Under the pieces are notes generated by a model. The model saw nothing but the letters and a program-made list of their open reading frames with translations, was not told the DNA's origin and searched no databases. DNA of 64,000 nucleotides from Terrilactibacillus laevilacticus. GTDB taxonomy: Bacteria; Bacillota; Bacilli; Bacillales; Sporolactobacillaceae. Both the position numbers and the translations under genes were made by a program. Shown here one piece after another: positions 21,220 through 31,937 of the stretch. Numbering within the stretch: position 1 is the first letter of the stretch; the number at the start of each line of letters is the position of its first letter. Location of the stretch: assembly GCF_006517395.1 (NCBI RefSeq), contig NZ_VDCY01000011.1:1-64000 (forward strand), read 5' to 3'.

Positions 21220-21921
21220 TTACTCCTGCTCTGGATTTCTTAAATAATAACCCACCCCACGCCGTGTAACAATCCACGCTGGACGACTTGGGTTATCTTC
21301 TACCTTTTCTCTTAACCTTCTTACAGTCACATCCACTGTCCGTACATCACCAAAGTAGTCATAGCCCCACACGGTTTGTAGTAAGTGCTCACGTGTCATG
21401 ACTTGTCCTAGGTGCTTACCTAAATAATGTAATAATTCAAATTCACGGTGGGTTAATTCAATCGTTTCATCTCGTTTAGTCACGATATAGGCTTCAGGAT
21501 GAATAACTAAATCGCCGATAACAATTTCATTTCCACTTTCTTCTTTTCCCGCCTCTTGATGGTGACGTCTTAAGTTTGCTTTAACTCTGGCGATGAGTTC
21601 ACGATTACTGAATGGTTTTGTCACGTAATCGTCGGCACCCATTTCGAGACCAAGGACTTTATCAATTTCTGAATCCTTAGCTGTCAACATAATAATTGGC
21701 ATATTGTAAGTTTTACGGATTTCTCGGCACACTTCCATACCATCTTTTACTGGTAGCATAACATCCAAGAGGACCATATCTGGTTTCTCTTCTTCTACTT
21801 TTTGTAAAGCTTCTTCTCCATCATAAGCACAAACAACGGTGTATCCTTCTTTTTCAAGATTAAATTGTAAAATATCAGCAATAGGCTGTTCGTCATCTAC
21901 AACGAGTATTTTTTTATCCAT
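21220..21921 (-). CDS. walR: Response regulator WalR
   Basis: The 233-residue OmpR/PhoB-type regulator has a receiver domain with the phospho-acceptor Asp53 (MVLLDVMLP), an acidic pocket at DD9-10 and a conserved Lys in [10 protein letters not shown]. The C-terminal winged helix contains [14 protein letters not shown] and [23 protein letters not shown] lies upstream of the ATG. It is the first gene of walRKHIJ and the master regulator of peptidoglycan hydrolysis. Confidence 0.97.
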   Translation of the reverse strand: MDKKILVVDDEQPIADILQFNLEKEGYTVVCAYDGEEALQKVEEEKPDMVLLDVMLPVKDGMEVCREIRKTYNMPIIMLTAKDSEIDKVLGLEMGADDYVTKPFSNRELIARVKANLRRHHQEAGKEESGNEIVIGDLVIHPEAYIVTKRDETIELTHREFELLHYLGKHLGQVMTREHLLQTVWGYDYFGDVRTVDVTVRRLREKVEDNPSRPAWIVTRRGVGYYLRNPEQE

Positions 21922-22624
21922 AGAGGTCGTTCCTCCTCATTTTTCACGGGTTTAATAAAAATAAACATCTTAATAATTTTAACACACTACGCTTTGTCCT
22001 GTCATAATGCGGCTTATTATAGAAGTTAAAGCGGAATGTATCTATATAAATAGGTCATTCGTCACAAACATTTGAAAGTCCTTTGTTTAACATAGTTAAA
22101 AATGTTGATCATTCAGAGATTAACCGTATTTTAAATCGAATGATGACGATTAATACATTAATTTCTTATATGCGACCGAAATTTCGTATTTTTGACCTGG
22201 GATTGAGCGACTCCAAACCGGAATTGAGCTACTTTGACACAGAATTGAGCCACTTCTGCAGGAATTGAGCTACTTCGACACCGAATTGAGCTACTTCGAC
22301 ACAGAATTGAGCCACTTCTGCAGGAATTGAGCTACTTCGACACCGAATTGAGCCACTTCAGCCGGAATTGAGCTACTTCGACACCGAATTGAGCCACTTC
22401 TACAGTAATTGAGCTACTTCGACACCGAATTGAGCCACTTCAGCCTGGAATGGTTACTTTAGAAATTAAGAAACAATTCCTTACTATAATATGATTCGCT
22501 TTTTGTTTAAAAAATAGAGGCAAAAAATATTATTTTTGAGGGATTGAAACACTGTAGAGAAACAAGAGGTTTTTTTCCAAATATAAAAATAAACATGCCT
22601 TATGACATGCTTTAATAATAATAG
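21922..22624. other. walR upstream region
   Basis: The stretch holds the walR promoter region (A/T-rich, about 21940-22080), the tandem repeat at 22198-22446 and about 180 bases of A/T-rich spacer before the tRNA genes. No gene is visible; the frame across the tandem repeat is not credible. Confidence 0.5.
22198..22446 (+). repeat. Tandem 20-21 bp repeat, about 12 units
   Basis: The unit is GAATTGAGC(T/C)ACTTC followed by one of three tails, GACACC, TGCAG or AGCC. About 12 units follow each other with few substitutions. Units with T and the GACACC tail alternate with units having C and the other tails, so the higher-order period is about 41 bp. It lies about 280 bases upstream of walR on the promoter side. 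Confidence 0.85.
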
Positions 22625-22700
<76 letters not shown>

Positions 22701-23105
22701 AAATGAATATGAATATTACTTATGTTTATTTTCTTCGATGTTGTTTCTTTTGTGTACCTACGGCTTTGCCTTCGGTACAACTCGATGCGGATTCGATGAA
22801 GGTTACGCTGGTTGCTCTACCGACTGAGCTATCGAGCCATAATTGATATAAAAGTGTAGAACTAAATTGTTTCCTGATGCTTATTCGATGATGCTAAAAT
22901 TTCTGTCCCTCCAGCTTCGCTTGCGGGACAACTCGCAGCTTATTCGAAGAAGGTTATGCTGGTTGCTCTACCGACTGAGCTATCGAGCCAAATGAATATG
23001 AATATTACTTATGTTTATTTTCTTCGATGTTGTTTCTTTTGTGTACCTACGGCTTTGCCTTCGGTACAACTCGATGCGGATTCGATGAAGGTTACGCTGG
23101 TTGCT
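22701..23105 (-). repeat. Two partial tRNA-Phe 5' copies with shared spacer units
   Basis: The first 29 or so bases of tRNA-Phe (acceptor 5' strand and D arm, ending GTAGAGCA) recur with 5' ends at 22838 and 22989. Each continues into a non-tRNA spacer (ACCAGC...TTCGAAT...CGAGTTGTACC and a hairpin GTACC/GGTAC). The 143 bases 22674-22816 are repeated exactly at 22963-23105. The copies lack anticodon and T arms. Confidence 0.8.
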
Positions 23106-23148
23106 ATCAATCCTAAATAAAATTTTCAAGTTCATTATGTATTAAAAA

Positions 23149-23224
23149 TGGCGGATCCGACCGGATTTGAACCGGCGATCTCCTGCGTGACAGGCAGGCA
23201 TGTTAACCCCTACACCACGGATCC
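23149..23224 (-). tRNA. tRNA-Asp (GTC)
   Basis: The gene starts GGATCCGTGGTGTAG and has the anticodon loop CTGTCAC, the T arm GGTTCAAATCC and encoded CCA. It folds normally and lies 7 bases after tRNA-fMet. Confidence 0.97.
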
Positions 23225-23231
23225 ATATGTT

Positions 23232-23308
<77 letters not shown>

Positions 23309-23310
23309 AT

Positions 23311-23668
23311 AGTAAATAAATATTTAGTTTTAAATCTGTTTGATGTTTTAAAGACTGTCACTACGGCTCTGCCTTCGTGACAACTCGTAGCTTACTCGAG
23401 GATGTGTTGCTCGTTGCTCCACCCCGCGATAGTAATAATATTTAATTTTAGATCTACTTGATGTTTCAAAGACTGTACCTACGGCTATCGCCTACGGTAC
23501 AACTCGAAGTTTTATTCGAGGAAGCTTTGCTCGTTGCTCCACACCGCGATAATATGAAATGTTTAATTTTATATCTACTAATTGTTTAATGACTGTACCT
23601 ACGACTTCGTCTTCGGTACAACTCGCCGTGGATTCGAAGAGGTTGTCCTCGTTGCTCCACCCCGCGAT
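23311..23668 (-). repeat. Three partial tRNA-fMet 5' copies in 120-bp units
   Basis: Copies of the first 15-17 bases of tRNA-fMet (CGCGGGGTGGAGCA) have 5' ends at 23428, 23548 and 23666. With the real gene at 23308 the period is 120, 120 and 118 bases. Each copy is followed by ACGAG...TCGA...CGAGTTGTACC (or TCAC) and a hairpin GTACC...GGTAC. The middle copy has one mismatch in the acceptor strand. None can form a tRNA. Confidence 0.8.
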
Positions 23669-23863
23669 AATATGATGATTCAAGAAACATAATTTCTTTG
23701 TGACACAAAAAGTATCTTACCATGTAATTAGAAACATTGCAAGTGCTTTTTTATATGTTTCATTTATATTAAGGGTCAATTACATTTTTATCCTTTTATG
23801 GTACATGCTTTTTTTCTCATGTATAATGAGCAAAGACGATCTCAATCATCAGGAGGGATATTA

Positions 23864-24286
23864 ATGAAAACTCGTCAGTCAGTTGTTTTTCTGCTATTTT
23901 CGATTCTCCTAATATTAGTATATCCCGCTAAATCATTCGCTACTACATCGCTTGTAGGCACAGGTGATTGGGACAAAGTAGGTCAAGAGGACATCTCGCT
24001 CAAAAAGTATAGGAATGTTTATACTAAAAATTATAGTTCAAACGGCGGTAATTTTAAAATATGTATTTCTGGATTACAAAGGGATAATGCTTTTGCCGTT
24101 ATGGCTTATGAATATGATCCTGCTGCTGACGATAAAAGAATAGCTACCTTTATTGTGAATTCCAGTTCCTGTTACTCTTTTAGTACTTCAAAATATATTG
24201 ATGGGAACAATCGCAAAGCCGAAGTCTATTTTAAAATTAATTCTCCTAATTATGAACAAAATATAATAGCTAAATTTTATGATTAA
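23864..24286 (+). CDS. Small secreted protein of unknown function
   Basis: The 140-residue protein starts at the ATG with AGGAGGG 6 bases upstream; a longer frame would begin far from any ribosome binding site. Residues 1-26 form a signal peptide (VVFLLFSILLILVYPAKSFA). The mature part is about 114 residues, beta-rich, with two cysteines (in FKICISG and SSSCYSF) that could form a disulphide. I do not recognise the family. It is flanked by the tRNA cluster and purA, has its own terminator and is transcribed against its neighbours. Confidence 0.75.
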   Translation: MKTRQSVVFLLFSILLILVYPAKSFATTSLVGTGDWDKVGQEDISLKKYRNVYTKNYSSNGGNFKICISGLQRDNAFAVMAYEYDPAADDKRIATFIVNSSSCYSFSTSKYIDGNNRKAEVYFKINSPNYEQNIIAKFYD

Positions 24287-24291
24287 TAAAC

Positions 24292-24333
24292 AAGACATCC
24301 AACAAATGATGGTGGATGTCTTATTTTTTATAA
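24292..24333. terminator. Terminator between the secreted protein and purA
   Basis: AAGACATCCA and TGGATGTCTT form a 10-bp stem followed by ATTTTTTA. It probably serves both converging genes. Confidence 0.75.
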
Positions 24334-24349
24334 GTTTACGATTTGATTA

Positions 24350-25636
24350 TTAAGCAAATACGCCTCGTACTAATCGAGTTTGTGTACGATCAGGACCTAC
24401 AGAGAAAATGGTAAGTGGGATACCTGTAAGTTGAGACACGCGCTCTACATAGTGCCTTGCATTCTCAGGAAGATCAGATAGCGTTTTGGCTCCTGTAATA
24501 TCTTCACTCCAGCCTGGTAGTTCTTCAAAGATAGCTTCACATTCCGCTAAGACATTCAAGCTAGCTGGGAATTCATGAATGATTTCACCTTTGTATTTGT
24601 AAGCAACACAAATTTTGACAGTCTCAAGTCCTGAAAGAACGTCAAGACAGTTTAAAGATAAATCTGTGATTCCGCTGACACGACGAGCATGACGAACGAC
24701 GACACTATCATACCACCCCACGCGGCGTGGACGACCAGTGACTGTACCATATTCATGACCGATTTCACGAATTCTATCCCCAACTTCTCCTTCAATTTCT
24801 GTTGGGAAAGGACCGTCTCCAACACGTGTCGTATAAGCTTTTGTAATACCGACAACGTGATCGATTTTAGATGGACCAACGCCAGATCCAATCGTTACAC
24901 CGCCTGCAACAGGGTTTGAAGATGTAACAAAAGGATACGTTCCTTGGTCGATGTCAAGCATAACACCTTGAGCCCCTTCAAAAAGTACACGTTTTCCGTC
25001 ATCAAGTGCATCATTTAAAACAACGGACGTGTCACAGACAAGGTGACGAATACGGTCAGCATAACCAAGATATTCTTCATAAATATCTTCAAGTTTAAAT
25101 CCTTCCGTTTCGTACATTTTTTCAAATAGTCTATTTTTTTCTGCAAGGTTTTTTTCTAGTTTTTCTTTAAACGTATCAGGTTCAAGTAAATCGGCAATAC
25201 GAATACCGACACGAGCCGCTTTATCCATATATGCTGGGCCGATCCCTTTTTTGGTTGTACCTATTTTCAATGAACCTTTACGTTCTTCTTCCAATATATC
25301 TTGCTTAATGTGGTAAGGAAGAATAACATGTGCCCGATTACTTATGCGTAAATTGTCAGTTGTTACGTTTTTTTCATGTAAATAATCTAACTCTTCTACT
25401 AGTGATTTTGGATTAACAACCATGCCATTGCCAATAACACAAATTTTATCACTATAAAAAATTCCTGATGGGATCAAACGTAATTTATATTTTACTCCAT
25501 TAAATACGATGGTATGTCCAGCATTATCTCCGCCTTGATAACGCGATATAACCTCCGCTTTTCCTGATAAATAGTCCGTTATTTTACCTTTACCTTCATC
25601 GCCCCACTGGGCACCAACAACAACTACAGAAGACAT
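24350..25636 (-). CDS. purA: Adenylosuccinate synthetase
   Basis: The 428-residue enzyme makes adenylosuccinate from IMP and aspartate using GTP, the first committed step to AMP. The GTP-binding loop [10 protein letters not shown] is at 8-17, and [15 protein letters not shown] and the IMP contacts near [10 protein letters not shown] are recognisable. The ATG at 25636 with GGGGG 7 bases upstream gives the normal family length; the longer frame does not. It is monocistronic, next to dnaB as in B. subtilis. Confidence 0.97.
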   Translation of the reverse strand: MSSVVVVGAQWGDEGKGKITDYLSGKAEVISRYQGGDNAGHTIVFNGVKYKLRLIPSGIFYSDKICVIGNGMVVNPKSLVEELDYLHEKNVTTDNLRISNRAHVILPYHIKQDILEEERKGSLKIGTTKKGIGPAYMDKAARVGIRIADLLEPDTFKEKLEKNLAEKNRLFEKMYETEGFKLEDIYEEYLGYADRIRHLVCDTSVVLNDALDDGKRVLFEGAQGVMLDIDQGTYPFVTSSNPVAGGVTIGSGVGPSKIDHVVGITKAYTTRVGDGPFPTEIEGEVGDRIREIGHEYGTVTGRPRRVGWYDSVVVRHARRVSGITDLSLNCLDVLSGLETVKICVAYKYKGEIIHEFPASLNVLAECEAIFEELPGWSEDITGAKTLSDLPENARHYVERVSQLTGIPLTIFSVGPDRTQTRLVRGVFA

Positions 25637-25816
25637 CCATAGGCCCCCTAAAATGTATAATAATATTTTGACCATAGTAAGTGTAACAGGTTTAGCGTGC
25701 TAAAGTCAATGCAAAAAAGCGAACGTTATCATCCACTAGGGATATATTTGTTCGGTTATTTTTATTTGTTATTCCATAGTATTTACGATTTACCCCTGGT
25801 TATTAAAAATACTTCC

Positions 25817-25857
25817 TACAAAAAGACACCGTCTAATCGAGACGATGTCTTTTCAAA
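25817..25857 (-). terminator. dnaB terminator
   Basis: AAAGACATCGTCTC and GAGACGGTGTCTTT (read on the - strand) form a long stem around GATTA, followed by TTTG, right after the dnaB stop codon. Confidence 0.75.
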
Positions 25858-25859
25858 AA

Positions 25860-27230
25860 TTAGGCTCCTGGAGGCATGTCACTTACATCATGCTTTCGGT
25901 CCAAATTCACAAATTTATTGTATTCTTTTATAAATGCGAGTTCGACTGTCCCTACAGGACCATTACGCTGTTTCGCTATAATAATTTCGATAATATTTTG
26001 TTTTTCGCTTTCTTTATCATAATAGTCATCTCGGTAAAGGAAAGCGACGATATCGGCATCTTGTTCAATACTTCCTGATTCTCGAATATCAGACATCATC
26101 GGTCTCTTATCCTGACGGGATTCTACACCCCGTGAGAGCTGTGATAGCGCAATAACAGGGACTTCAAGTTCCCTAGCAATAGCTTTTAGTGTCCGAGAAA
26201 TCTCTGAAACTTCTTGTTGTCTATTTTCTGATCGATTCGAACCGCCATTGCCTAGGATCAGCTGAAGATAATCTATAACAATCATACCAAGACCTTTTTC
26301 TTGCTTCAATCTTCTACACTTTGCTCTGATGTCATTCACTCTGACACCTGGTGTATCATCAATATAAATTCCAGCGTGAGATAGGCTTCCCATGGCCATG
26401 GTCAACTTCTGCCAGTCCTCTTCATCTAGGGCACCTGTCCGAAGTTTTTGTGCATTGATGTTACCCTCGGCACAGAGCATACGCATAACGAGTTGCTGTG
26501 CGCCCATCTCTAAGCTGAAAATAGCTACCGTTTCATCTGTCCGTGTGGCGACATTTTGGGCGATATTTAGTGCAAAGGCCGTCTTACCTACTGAAGGTCT
26601 AGCTGCAACGATAATTAAATCGTTTTTTTGAAAACCTGCCGTCATACGGTCTAATTCAATGAAGCCTGTCGGTACACCTGTAATATCACCTTTGCGGTTC
26701 TGCAGCATTTCAATATTATCATAAGTCGCCATAAGGACATCTTTAATAGATTGAAATTCACTTGTTCGCTTACGCTGGGCTACTTCTAATATATTCTTTT
26801 CCGCATCATCTAAAATAGATGAAACATCATCCTCACGAGTATAACCATCTGAGACAATGGACGTTGCGGTACGTATTAAACGCCTTAGCAGGGCCTTTTC
26901 CTCTACAATACCTGTATAATATTCAATATTTGCAGCTGTTGGCGCTGAATTAGCCAGCTCTGCGAGATAAGAAATCCCTCCGACTTCTTCTAAACGTTTT
27001 TCATTTCGCAATTCATTTGTCAAGGTAATGACATCAACCGGCTCCCCGCGTTCTGATAATGTTAACATAACAGAAAAAATGAGTTGATGACTCGTTCTAT
27101 AAAAGTCTTCTGGCAAGAGTGCCTCAGAAGCAACCGTAACAGATGATGGCTCAAGAAAAATAGCACCTAGGACAGCCTGCTCAGCCTCAATATTATGAGG
27201 CGGTGTACGATCGGCAAATAAGTCACTCAT
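25860..27230 (-). CDS. dnaB: Replicative DNA helicase
   Basis: The 456-residue hexameric helicase unwinds DNA at the fork (called DnaC in B. subtilis). The N-terminal DnaB domain covers about 1-150. The RecA-like core begins near 180 with the Walker A motif ARPSVGKTAFALN at about 207 and the Walker B-like MIVIDYLQLI near 313. SQLSRGVESRQDKRP is the conserved loop, and DIVAFLYRDDYYD lies near the end. It lies 20 bases after rplI and probably belongs to the same transcript as yybS-gdpP-rplI. Confidence 0.97.
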   Translation of the reverse strand: MSDLFADRTPPHNIEAEQAVLGAIFLEPSSVTVASEALLPEDFYRTSHQLIFSVMLTLSERGEPVDVITLTNELRNEKRLEEVGGISYLAELANSAPTAANIEYYTGIVEEKALLRRLIRTATSIVSDGYTREDDVSSILDDAEKNILEVAQRKRTSEFQSIKDVLMATYDNIEMLQNRKGDITGVPTGFIELDRMTAGFQKNDLIIVAARPSVGKTAFALNIAQNVATRTDETVAIFSLEMGAQQLVMRMLCAEGNINAQKLRTGALDEEDWQKLTMAMGSLSHAGIYIDDTPGVRVNDIRAKCRRLKQEKGLGMIVIDYLQLILGNGGSNRSENRQQEVSEISRTLKAIARELEVPVIALSQLSRGVESRQDKRPMMSDIRESGSIEQDADIVAFLYRDDYYDKESEKQNIIEIIIAKQRNGPVGTVELAFIKEYNKFVNLDRKHDVSDMPPGA

Positions 27231-27250
27231 AAAAATCCTATCCCCTTACT

Positions 27251-27694
27251 TTATTTCTCTGTGATGTGTACCTTCACTTTCGCTGTAACATCTGAGTGCA
27301 ATTTAACAGGTACATCCGTAAAACCTAACGAACGTATCGGTTCATCCAATTCTATTTTTCTTTTATCGACTTCAATATTTTTCTTTTTAAGTTGCTGTGC
27401 AATTTGTTTACTTGTAATCGAGCCAAACAGCCGGCCGCCTTCTCCTGCTTTTGCGGTCAATTCAACGGTTAATTTCTCAATTTTTTCCTTTAATTGAACC
27501 GCTTCTTGCTTTTCATTTTCTGCCCGTTTTTCCTTGCCTTTTTTCTTCAATTCAAGTTGTTTTAGATTACTAGCATTTGCTTCAACAGCTACTTTTCGAG
27601 GGAGTAAATAGTTACGTGCATAACCCTCTGAAACTTCTTTTACTTCCCCTTCAGTGCCTTTTCCTTTCACGGTTTTTAAAAAGATCACTTTCAT
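27251..27694 (-). CDS. rplI: 50S ribosomal protein L9
   Basis: The 147-residue ribosomal protein has an N-terminal rRNA-binding domain ([24 protein letters not shown], visible in part as [14 protein letters not shown]), a long lysine-rich connecting helix at 45-75 and a C-terminal domain. The length and place between gdpP and dnaB are those of B. subtilis. The start lies two bases after the gdpP stop. Confidence 0.97.
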   Translation of the reverse strand: MKVIFLKTVKGKGTEGEVKEVSEGYARNYLLPRKVAVEANASNLKQLELKKKGKEKRAENEKQEAVQLKEKIEKLTVELTAKAGEGGRLFGSITSKQIAQQLKKKNIEVDKRKIELDEPIRSLGFTDVPVKLHSDVTAKVKVHITEK

Positions 27695-27696
27695 TG

Positions 27697-29664
27697 TTAC
27701 ATGCCTCCCTGTAAATATTGATCTATTGCTTGCTTTAATAAATCATAAGCTTCGCCTATGGTTTCATCTTCTAGTTGTGTTGCAGCATTGGTTAAATGAC
27801 CTCCGCCTCCCACACTCTCCATAATAAGCTGTACATTGATTTCACCGAGTGATCGAGCACTAATTCCCACTTTATTGTCTTCTCTCATACAAATGACAAA
27901 CGATGCTTTGACACCTTCCATCGTTAATAAAGTATCAGCTGTTTGGGCAATTAAGACTTGATCATAAATTTGATCCTCTGCTCCAACTGCTATAGCGATA
28001 TGATCTTTATAAACCGTTGTATCCTTAATGAGTTTCGCTCTCATATTAAATTGATTTAAATCATCGCGAAGAAGCTTTTGAACAAGTATGGTATCCGCTC
28101 CATGAGATCTTAATTGGGAAGCGGCATCGAATGTCCTAGAGCCTGTTCGAAAGGTAAAACTTTTCGTATCCACTGTAATGCCAGCTAGCATGGACGTTGC
28201 TTCAATGACATCTAGTTTAAGATCTTTGGGCTGATATTCTAGTAATTCTGTCACGAGTTCACATGTTGATGAAGCATACGGCTCCATATAGACAAGCACA
28301 GGATCTTTAACAAATTCTTCTGCCCTTCGATGATGATCGATAATGACCACACGATCCGCCATAGGTAATAATTCGGCATCCATCACCATAGATGGTTTGT
28401 GCGTATCAACGACAACAACCAGCGTCCCGCGTGTCATTTTCTCCTCAGCTTCCTCTGGAGATATAAATTTGGACCAGAGCTCTTCATTTTTTCTCAGCTC
28501 TTCCACTAATTTTATCACACTTGCGCCATAATTTTTTGGATCTACTACAATTCTCGCTTCTTTTCCATTCGCTTCAGCAATTTTTAAGATTCCAATACAT
28601 GCTCCAATCGCATCCATATCCGGATATTGATGACCCATGACAATGACTTGATCACTTTCTACCATGAGTTCAGACAAAGCATGAGAAATAACTCTGGCTC
28701 GGACTCGCGTTCTTTTTTCAACTGGGTTTGATTTCCCACCATAAAATTTCACTTTACCATCAGGATGTTTTATGGCAACTTGATCTCCACCGCGTCCTAA
28801 TGCCAAATCAAGAGCAGATTGAGCATATTGACCAAGTTCAGGCAATGAGGATGTCCCTGAACCCACACCAATACTTAAAGTTAATGGGATATGACTGACC
28901 AATATTTTTTCTCTGATCCGATCAAGAATAATAAAATGGTCCTCTTCTAGTTCTTTCAAAATTTTTTCATTTAATATACCAACGAATCGATCAGATGATG
29001 TTCTTTTTAAATAAATCCCATGTTCAACGGCCCAATTCTGAATCGTTGACGTCATGGCATTGTTGATATTGCTACGAACTTGATCTTCAACGCCTTGTGT
29101 GACTTCATCATAATTATCTAAACATATAATGGCAAAAACGGTTTGTTCATCAAAATGTTTCTGTTTTAATTCTATAAATTCGGTTACATCGAAAAAGTAA
29201 AGTAGCCTTTCCGTTTTGCGACTAATAACTTGATATTTCAGGTCCTGTATCGTAAGAAAAGTATCCGTATCATCTGATTGAATAAATTCTGGAAGGTCTT
29301 CAGAAATTTTATCGAGAGGCTGATTTAAAAAACTATCCCCTTCTGATTGTGCAGTCATATAATGATTAATCCATTCAATATGCCCTTTTTCATCATATAG
29401 AACAATGCCAATGGGCATCTCTAATAACGCCTCTTCACCAACTTTTTTTAAGCGATAGGACAAAGTCGTTATATATTCTTTTAAATCTTCTTCAAATCGT
29501 GCATCGTTCCTTACATACCAAATTACCAGAGCGATTAATAAGAGGAAACCTGCTAGTCCGACCACCCAATTAATTATAGCAACAATAATTAGGAGTAAGA
29601 GGAATAACAGGCCAAATATCAGCAACTGGTCATTTCGCCAACGATGTTTGAATTGGTTCGACAT
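27697..29664 (-). CDS. gdpP: Cyclic-di-AMP phosphodiesterase GdpP
   Basis: The 655-residue enzyme hydrolyses c-di-AMP to pApA. Two membrane helices (about 11-50), a PAS-like domain (about 75-150), a degenerate GGDEF domain (about 165-300, with SSDRF in place of GGDEF) and the catalytic DHH/DHHA1 domains (about 330-650, with [12 protein letters not shown] and VVIIDHHRR) are in the usual order. The ATG at 29664 has GGGAG 9 bases upstream. It sits between yybS and rplI as in B. subtilis, where it sets potassium and cell-wall homeostasis. Confidence 0.95.
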   Translation of the reverse strand: MSNQFKHRWRNDQLLIFGLLFLLLLIIVAIINWVVGLAGFLLLIALVIWYVRNDARFEEDLKEYITTLSYRLKKVGEEALLEMPIGIVLYDEKGHIEWINHYMTAQSEGDSFLNQPLDKISEDLPEFIQSDDTDTFLTIQDLKYQVISRKTERLLYFFDVTEFIELKQKHFDEQTVFAIICLDNYDEVTQGVEDQVRSNINNAMTSTIQNWAVEHGIYLKRTSSDRFVGILNEKILKELEEDHFIILDRIREKILVSHIPLTLSIGVGSGTSSLPELGQYAQSALDLALGRGGDQVAIKHPDGKVKFYGGKSNPVEKRTRVRARVISHALSELMVESDQVIVMGHQYPDMDAIGACIGILKIAEANGKEARIVVDPKNYGASVIKLVEELRKNEELWSKFISPEEAEEKMTRGTLVVVVDTHKPSMVMDAELLPMADRVVIIDHHRRAEEFVKDPVLVYMEPYASSTCELVTELLEYQPKDLKLDVIEATSMLAGITVDTKSFTFRTGSRTFDAASQLRSHGADTILVQKLLRDDLNQFNMRAKLIKDTTVYKDHIAIAVGAEDQIYDQVLIAQTADTLLTMEGVKASFVICMREDNKVGISARSLGEINVQLIMESVGGGGHLTNAATQLEDETIGEAYDLLKQAIDQYLQGGM

Positions 29665-29745
29665 ATTGTCAGCTCCCATGACACTGTATATGTTTTTAAC
29701 GGCTGTTTAAAAAATGTAAGGCTGCCTCTTTTTCAAACAAGCGAG

Positions 29746-30684
29746 TTATTTTTTCTTTTTAATTCGATTTCTAATATCGAAACCTAAGTCAATTATACCC
29801 AATAATCGGATAATCTGCAGTAAATACGGCACTAATAAACTTACAATTAATATAAGAATGGGTATGACCGTGGGCCATTCTTTACGGTGGGCTACATTAA
29901 AGATCAAACTAAGCCCTTGAATGACGACGACAACATCAAGAATTAAAAGACCATTCACAACAACTAAATAAAGTCCTGAGTTTGGTTCGATGTGGCCGAC
30001 TAAACTGATAACCAATAAAATAAGAAAATACCAAATTAATGATTTAGGAAATTTCCATAATCGAAAAGGAGGAAATTTAGGAAAGTCCACTCGAAGCCTT
30101 TTAATAATTAATCCACTAAGAATTTGAGTGATAAAGGCATAAAAGACACTTGTCATTACAATAAAGAAAGGTGTCATTTGACTTAATCTGTTGATGGATT
30201 CAGCTAACAGTTTGGTTGAATCACTTGTATCAATATTCATCGATTGATACATCTTTTCTGCTGTGTCCAATGTTGATAACATGGTTTTTTCAAGAGCCTC
30301 TACAGGGTCAAAATGAAATAAACCGATCGAGATGGCATACGCCAAAAGGAACATCGAAATATTCGCTAAGCTACCTCCAAGTAAAACCGCAAATGCCGAC
30401 TTCTTCTTGTTTATGAGTGTTCCCATGACTAGTGCTTGAATAAGAAAAAAAGCTGAAAATAACATACTAAATACATTAGTAAGGAAAAAAGCGACACATA
30501 GGCAAACGACAATAGCTACAATTCCCATTTTCAATCCATTTCGACTCGAATAGTACATAATCGGAGTAGCAAGAAACCATAGTGTTATAACCCCAATAAT
30601 CGGTAAATAAAAAGTTATAATTAAAAGACAAATAAATAAGGCAATGGACACTGCCCCTTCAACAAGACTTCGTGATTGTTTCAT
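29746..30684 (-). CDS. DUF2232 membrane protein (YybS-like)
   Basis: The 312-residue integral membrane protein has about eight hydrophobic segments and ends in a lysine-rich tail. It is the YybS/DUF2232 protein found just upstream of gdpP in most Bacillales. The function is unknown; the family is distantly related to small-molecule transport-associated membrane proteins. It starts the yybS-gdpP-rplI-dnaB transcription direction, and the genomic interval upstream of it has been expanded by accessory genes. Confidence 0.85.
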   Translation of the reverse strand: MKQSRSLVEGAVSIALFICLLIITFYLPIIGVITLWFLATPIMYYSSRNGLKMGIVAIVVCLCVAFFLTNVFSMLFSAFFLIQALVMGTLINKKKSAFAVLLGGSLANISMFLLAYAISIGLFHFDPVEALEKTMLSTLDTAEKMYQSMNIDTSDSTKLLAESINRLSQMTPFFIVMTSVFYAFITQILSGLIIKRLRVDFPKFPPFRLWKFPKSLIWYFLILLVISLVGHIEPNSGLYLVVVNGLLILDVVVVIQGLSLIFNVAHRKEWPTVIPILILIVSLLVPYLLQIIRLLGIIDLGFDIRNRIKKKK

Positions 30685-31200
30685 TATATATCGTTACACC
30701 CCATATTCCCGTGATGCTTGTCAATCAACATGACTTTAGCATACTTAGTTATCCTTAAATTATAATATAAAAAGGGACGAGAAGAAATCTTTGTCCATAT
30801 TTGATCTCTATTCCGTCTTTTTTTGCACCTGAAACAACCGAGTACATGCTTTGTTAAATTAAATTAATTTGTTCCTTTCTTATTTACTAGTTTGTCACTT
30901 GTTATGTTTTCGAATTCAATATTATCCGATATAATTTAAGAAAGATCCTTAATAATGCGTGTTCAAAAAGATGACGAATTAGAAGCAAGAAGATCAAAGC
31001 GGCGCTGTTTTGAGGATCAGCATTCCACAGGATGTGGTAGCTTCAGGCGCCAGCCACAGGACGGGAGCTATTTTAGCCAGCGATCCTCTCGTATCCACTA
31101 CATGAGGACCGGAATAAACAAGCGGGCGCCGAGATTCGTAGCTTATCATTTGGTGACTTTTTGAACGACCTCTAATAATTAAAGGAAGTGAACGATTAAT
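30685..31200. other. Intergenic region with family A element
   Basis: The left 270 bases are A/T-rich and should contain the divergent promoters of yybS and cheW. A family A repeat fills 30957-31173. No gene is visible. Confidence 0.5.
30957..31173 (+). repeat. Family A structured repeat, copy 2
   Basis: The element begins GCGTGTTCAAAAAGATGAC and ends TTGGTGACTTTTTGAACGAC. It is the same orientation as the copy at 16001, and shares GGCGCTGTTTTGAGGA, CTACATGAGGACCG and GCGGGCGCCGAGATTCGTAG with it. It ends about 27 bases before the cheW start codon, so cheW transcription may run through it. Confidence 0.75.
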
Positions 31201-31689
31201 ATGCAACAAACAAACAACGATACCCTTTCTGTCTCTACCTATATTTTCTTTGATGTCGGTAAGCATCGTCTAGGATTATCGCTTCAATATGTTCAAGAAA
31301 TTATTCAACCTCTCCCGTACTTTTCTGTTCCTGATACACATGACTATCTTAAAGGTTTTATTAGACTGAGAGACCAAGTGATTCCGCTTATTGATCTGCC
31401 AAAATTAATTCAAGTAGAATCAAACTCGCATAATCCAGAAGATCAAAAATATATCATTTGTAAGATAGATCGTCAAACGGTGGCATTCGATATTCATCAG
31501 ATTCATGATTTTGTTGATCTTAAACTGGACCATATACAGAAAAGTTCATCTAACACAATAGGCTCGTCAACGATAGCTTCTATGGAATATATGATGGATG
31601 ACCATTCGATCCCGCTTCTTAATCCTGATCAAATCCATCGTTTGGTTACAGAACTCAACAGGCAGGTACGACAACGTCAAATAAAATGA
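31201..31689 (+). CDS. Orphan CheW-like chemotaxis coupling protein
   Basis: The 162-residue protein has one CheW domain (about 14-150). The pattern DVGKHRLGLSLQYVQEI...DYLKGFIRLRDQVIPLIDLPKL is characteristic of the two five-stranded beta barrels that bridge receptors and CheA. No other chemotaxis gene is nearby. It could couple a receptor elsewhere or have been repurposed. AAAGGAAGTG lies about 10 bases upstream of the ATG. The stop codon lies inside the start of a family B repeat. Confidence 0.9.
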   Translation: MQQTNNDTLSVSTYIFFDVGKHRLGLSLQYVQEIIQPLPYFSVPDTHDYLKGFIRLRDQVIPLIDLPKLIQVESNSHNPEDQKYIICKIDRQTVAFDIHQIHDFVDLKLDHIQKSSSNTIGSSTIASMEYMMDDHSIPLLNPDQIHRLVTELNRQVRQRQIK

Positions 31690-31894
31690 AACTCCATCAG
31701 TGGGGGTTTTTCGACGCACAGGATGTGCTAGTGCAGGCGTTGCGACAGGACGCCTGGTTTTTAGCCTGCGTCATCTCCACTGATGGTAAGCCTGAACCAC
31801 TCGGACCTTTACGAGCAGATGATCCCCATCTATCTTCTTTGAATACTCAGATCTTGAGGTGGGGATCTTTTCTAGCCGTTAAGGCAGGTTAAAA
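31684..31894 (+). repeat. Family B structured repeat, copy 1 (long form)
   Basis: The element begins AAATGAAACTCCATCAGTGG and ends GCCGTTAAGGCAGGTTAAA. It has a first hairpin CATCAGTGG...CCACTGATGG with an inserted CACAGGATGTG / GGCGTTGCGACAGGACGCC module in the loop, and a second hairpin GATCCCCATC...GGTGGGGATC. It contains the stop codon of cheW. It is open for 69 codons but frames differ between copies, so it is not coding. Confidence 0.75.
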
Positions 31895-31937
31895 CAAAAG
31901 GATTTTCCGGCCTCTTTGCTGGAAAATCCTATAAAAA

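Noticed and set aside
22083-22268. A 61-codon frame across the tandem repeat
   Set aside because: It has no ribosome binding site and runs into repeat units with arbitrary frame.
22198-22446. CRISPR array
   Set aside because: Units are directly adjacent with no unique spacers and no cas genes are in the window.
23492-23683. A 63-codon frame in the tRNA-fMet fragment array
   Set aside because: It reads through the repeated tRNA-derived units and spacer hairpins, which explain its open frame.
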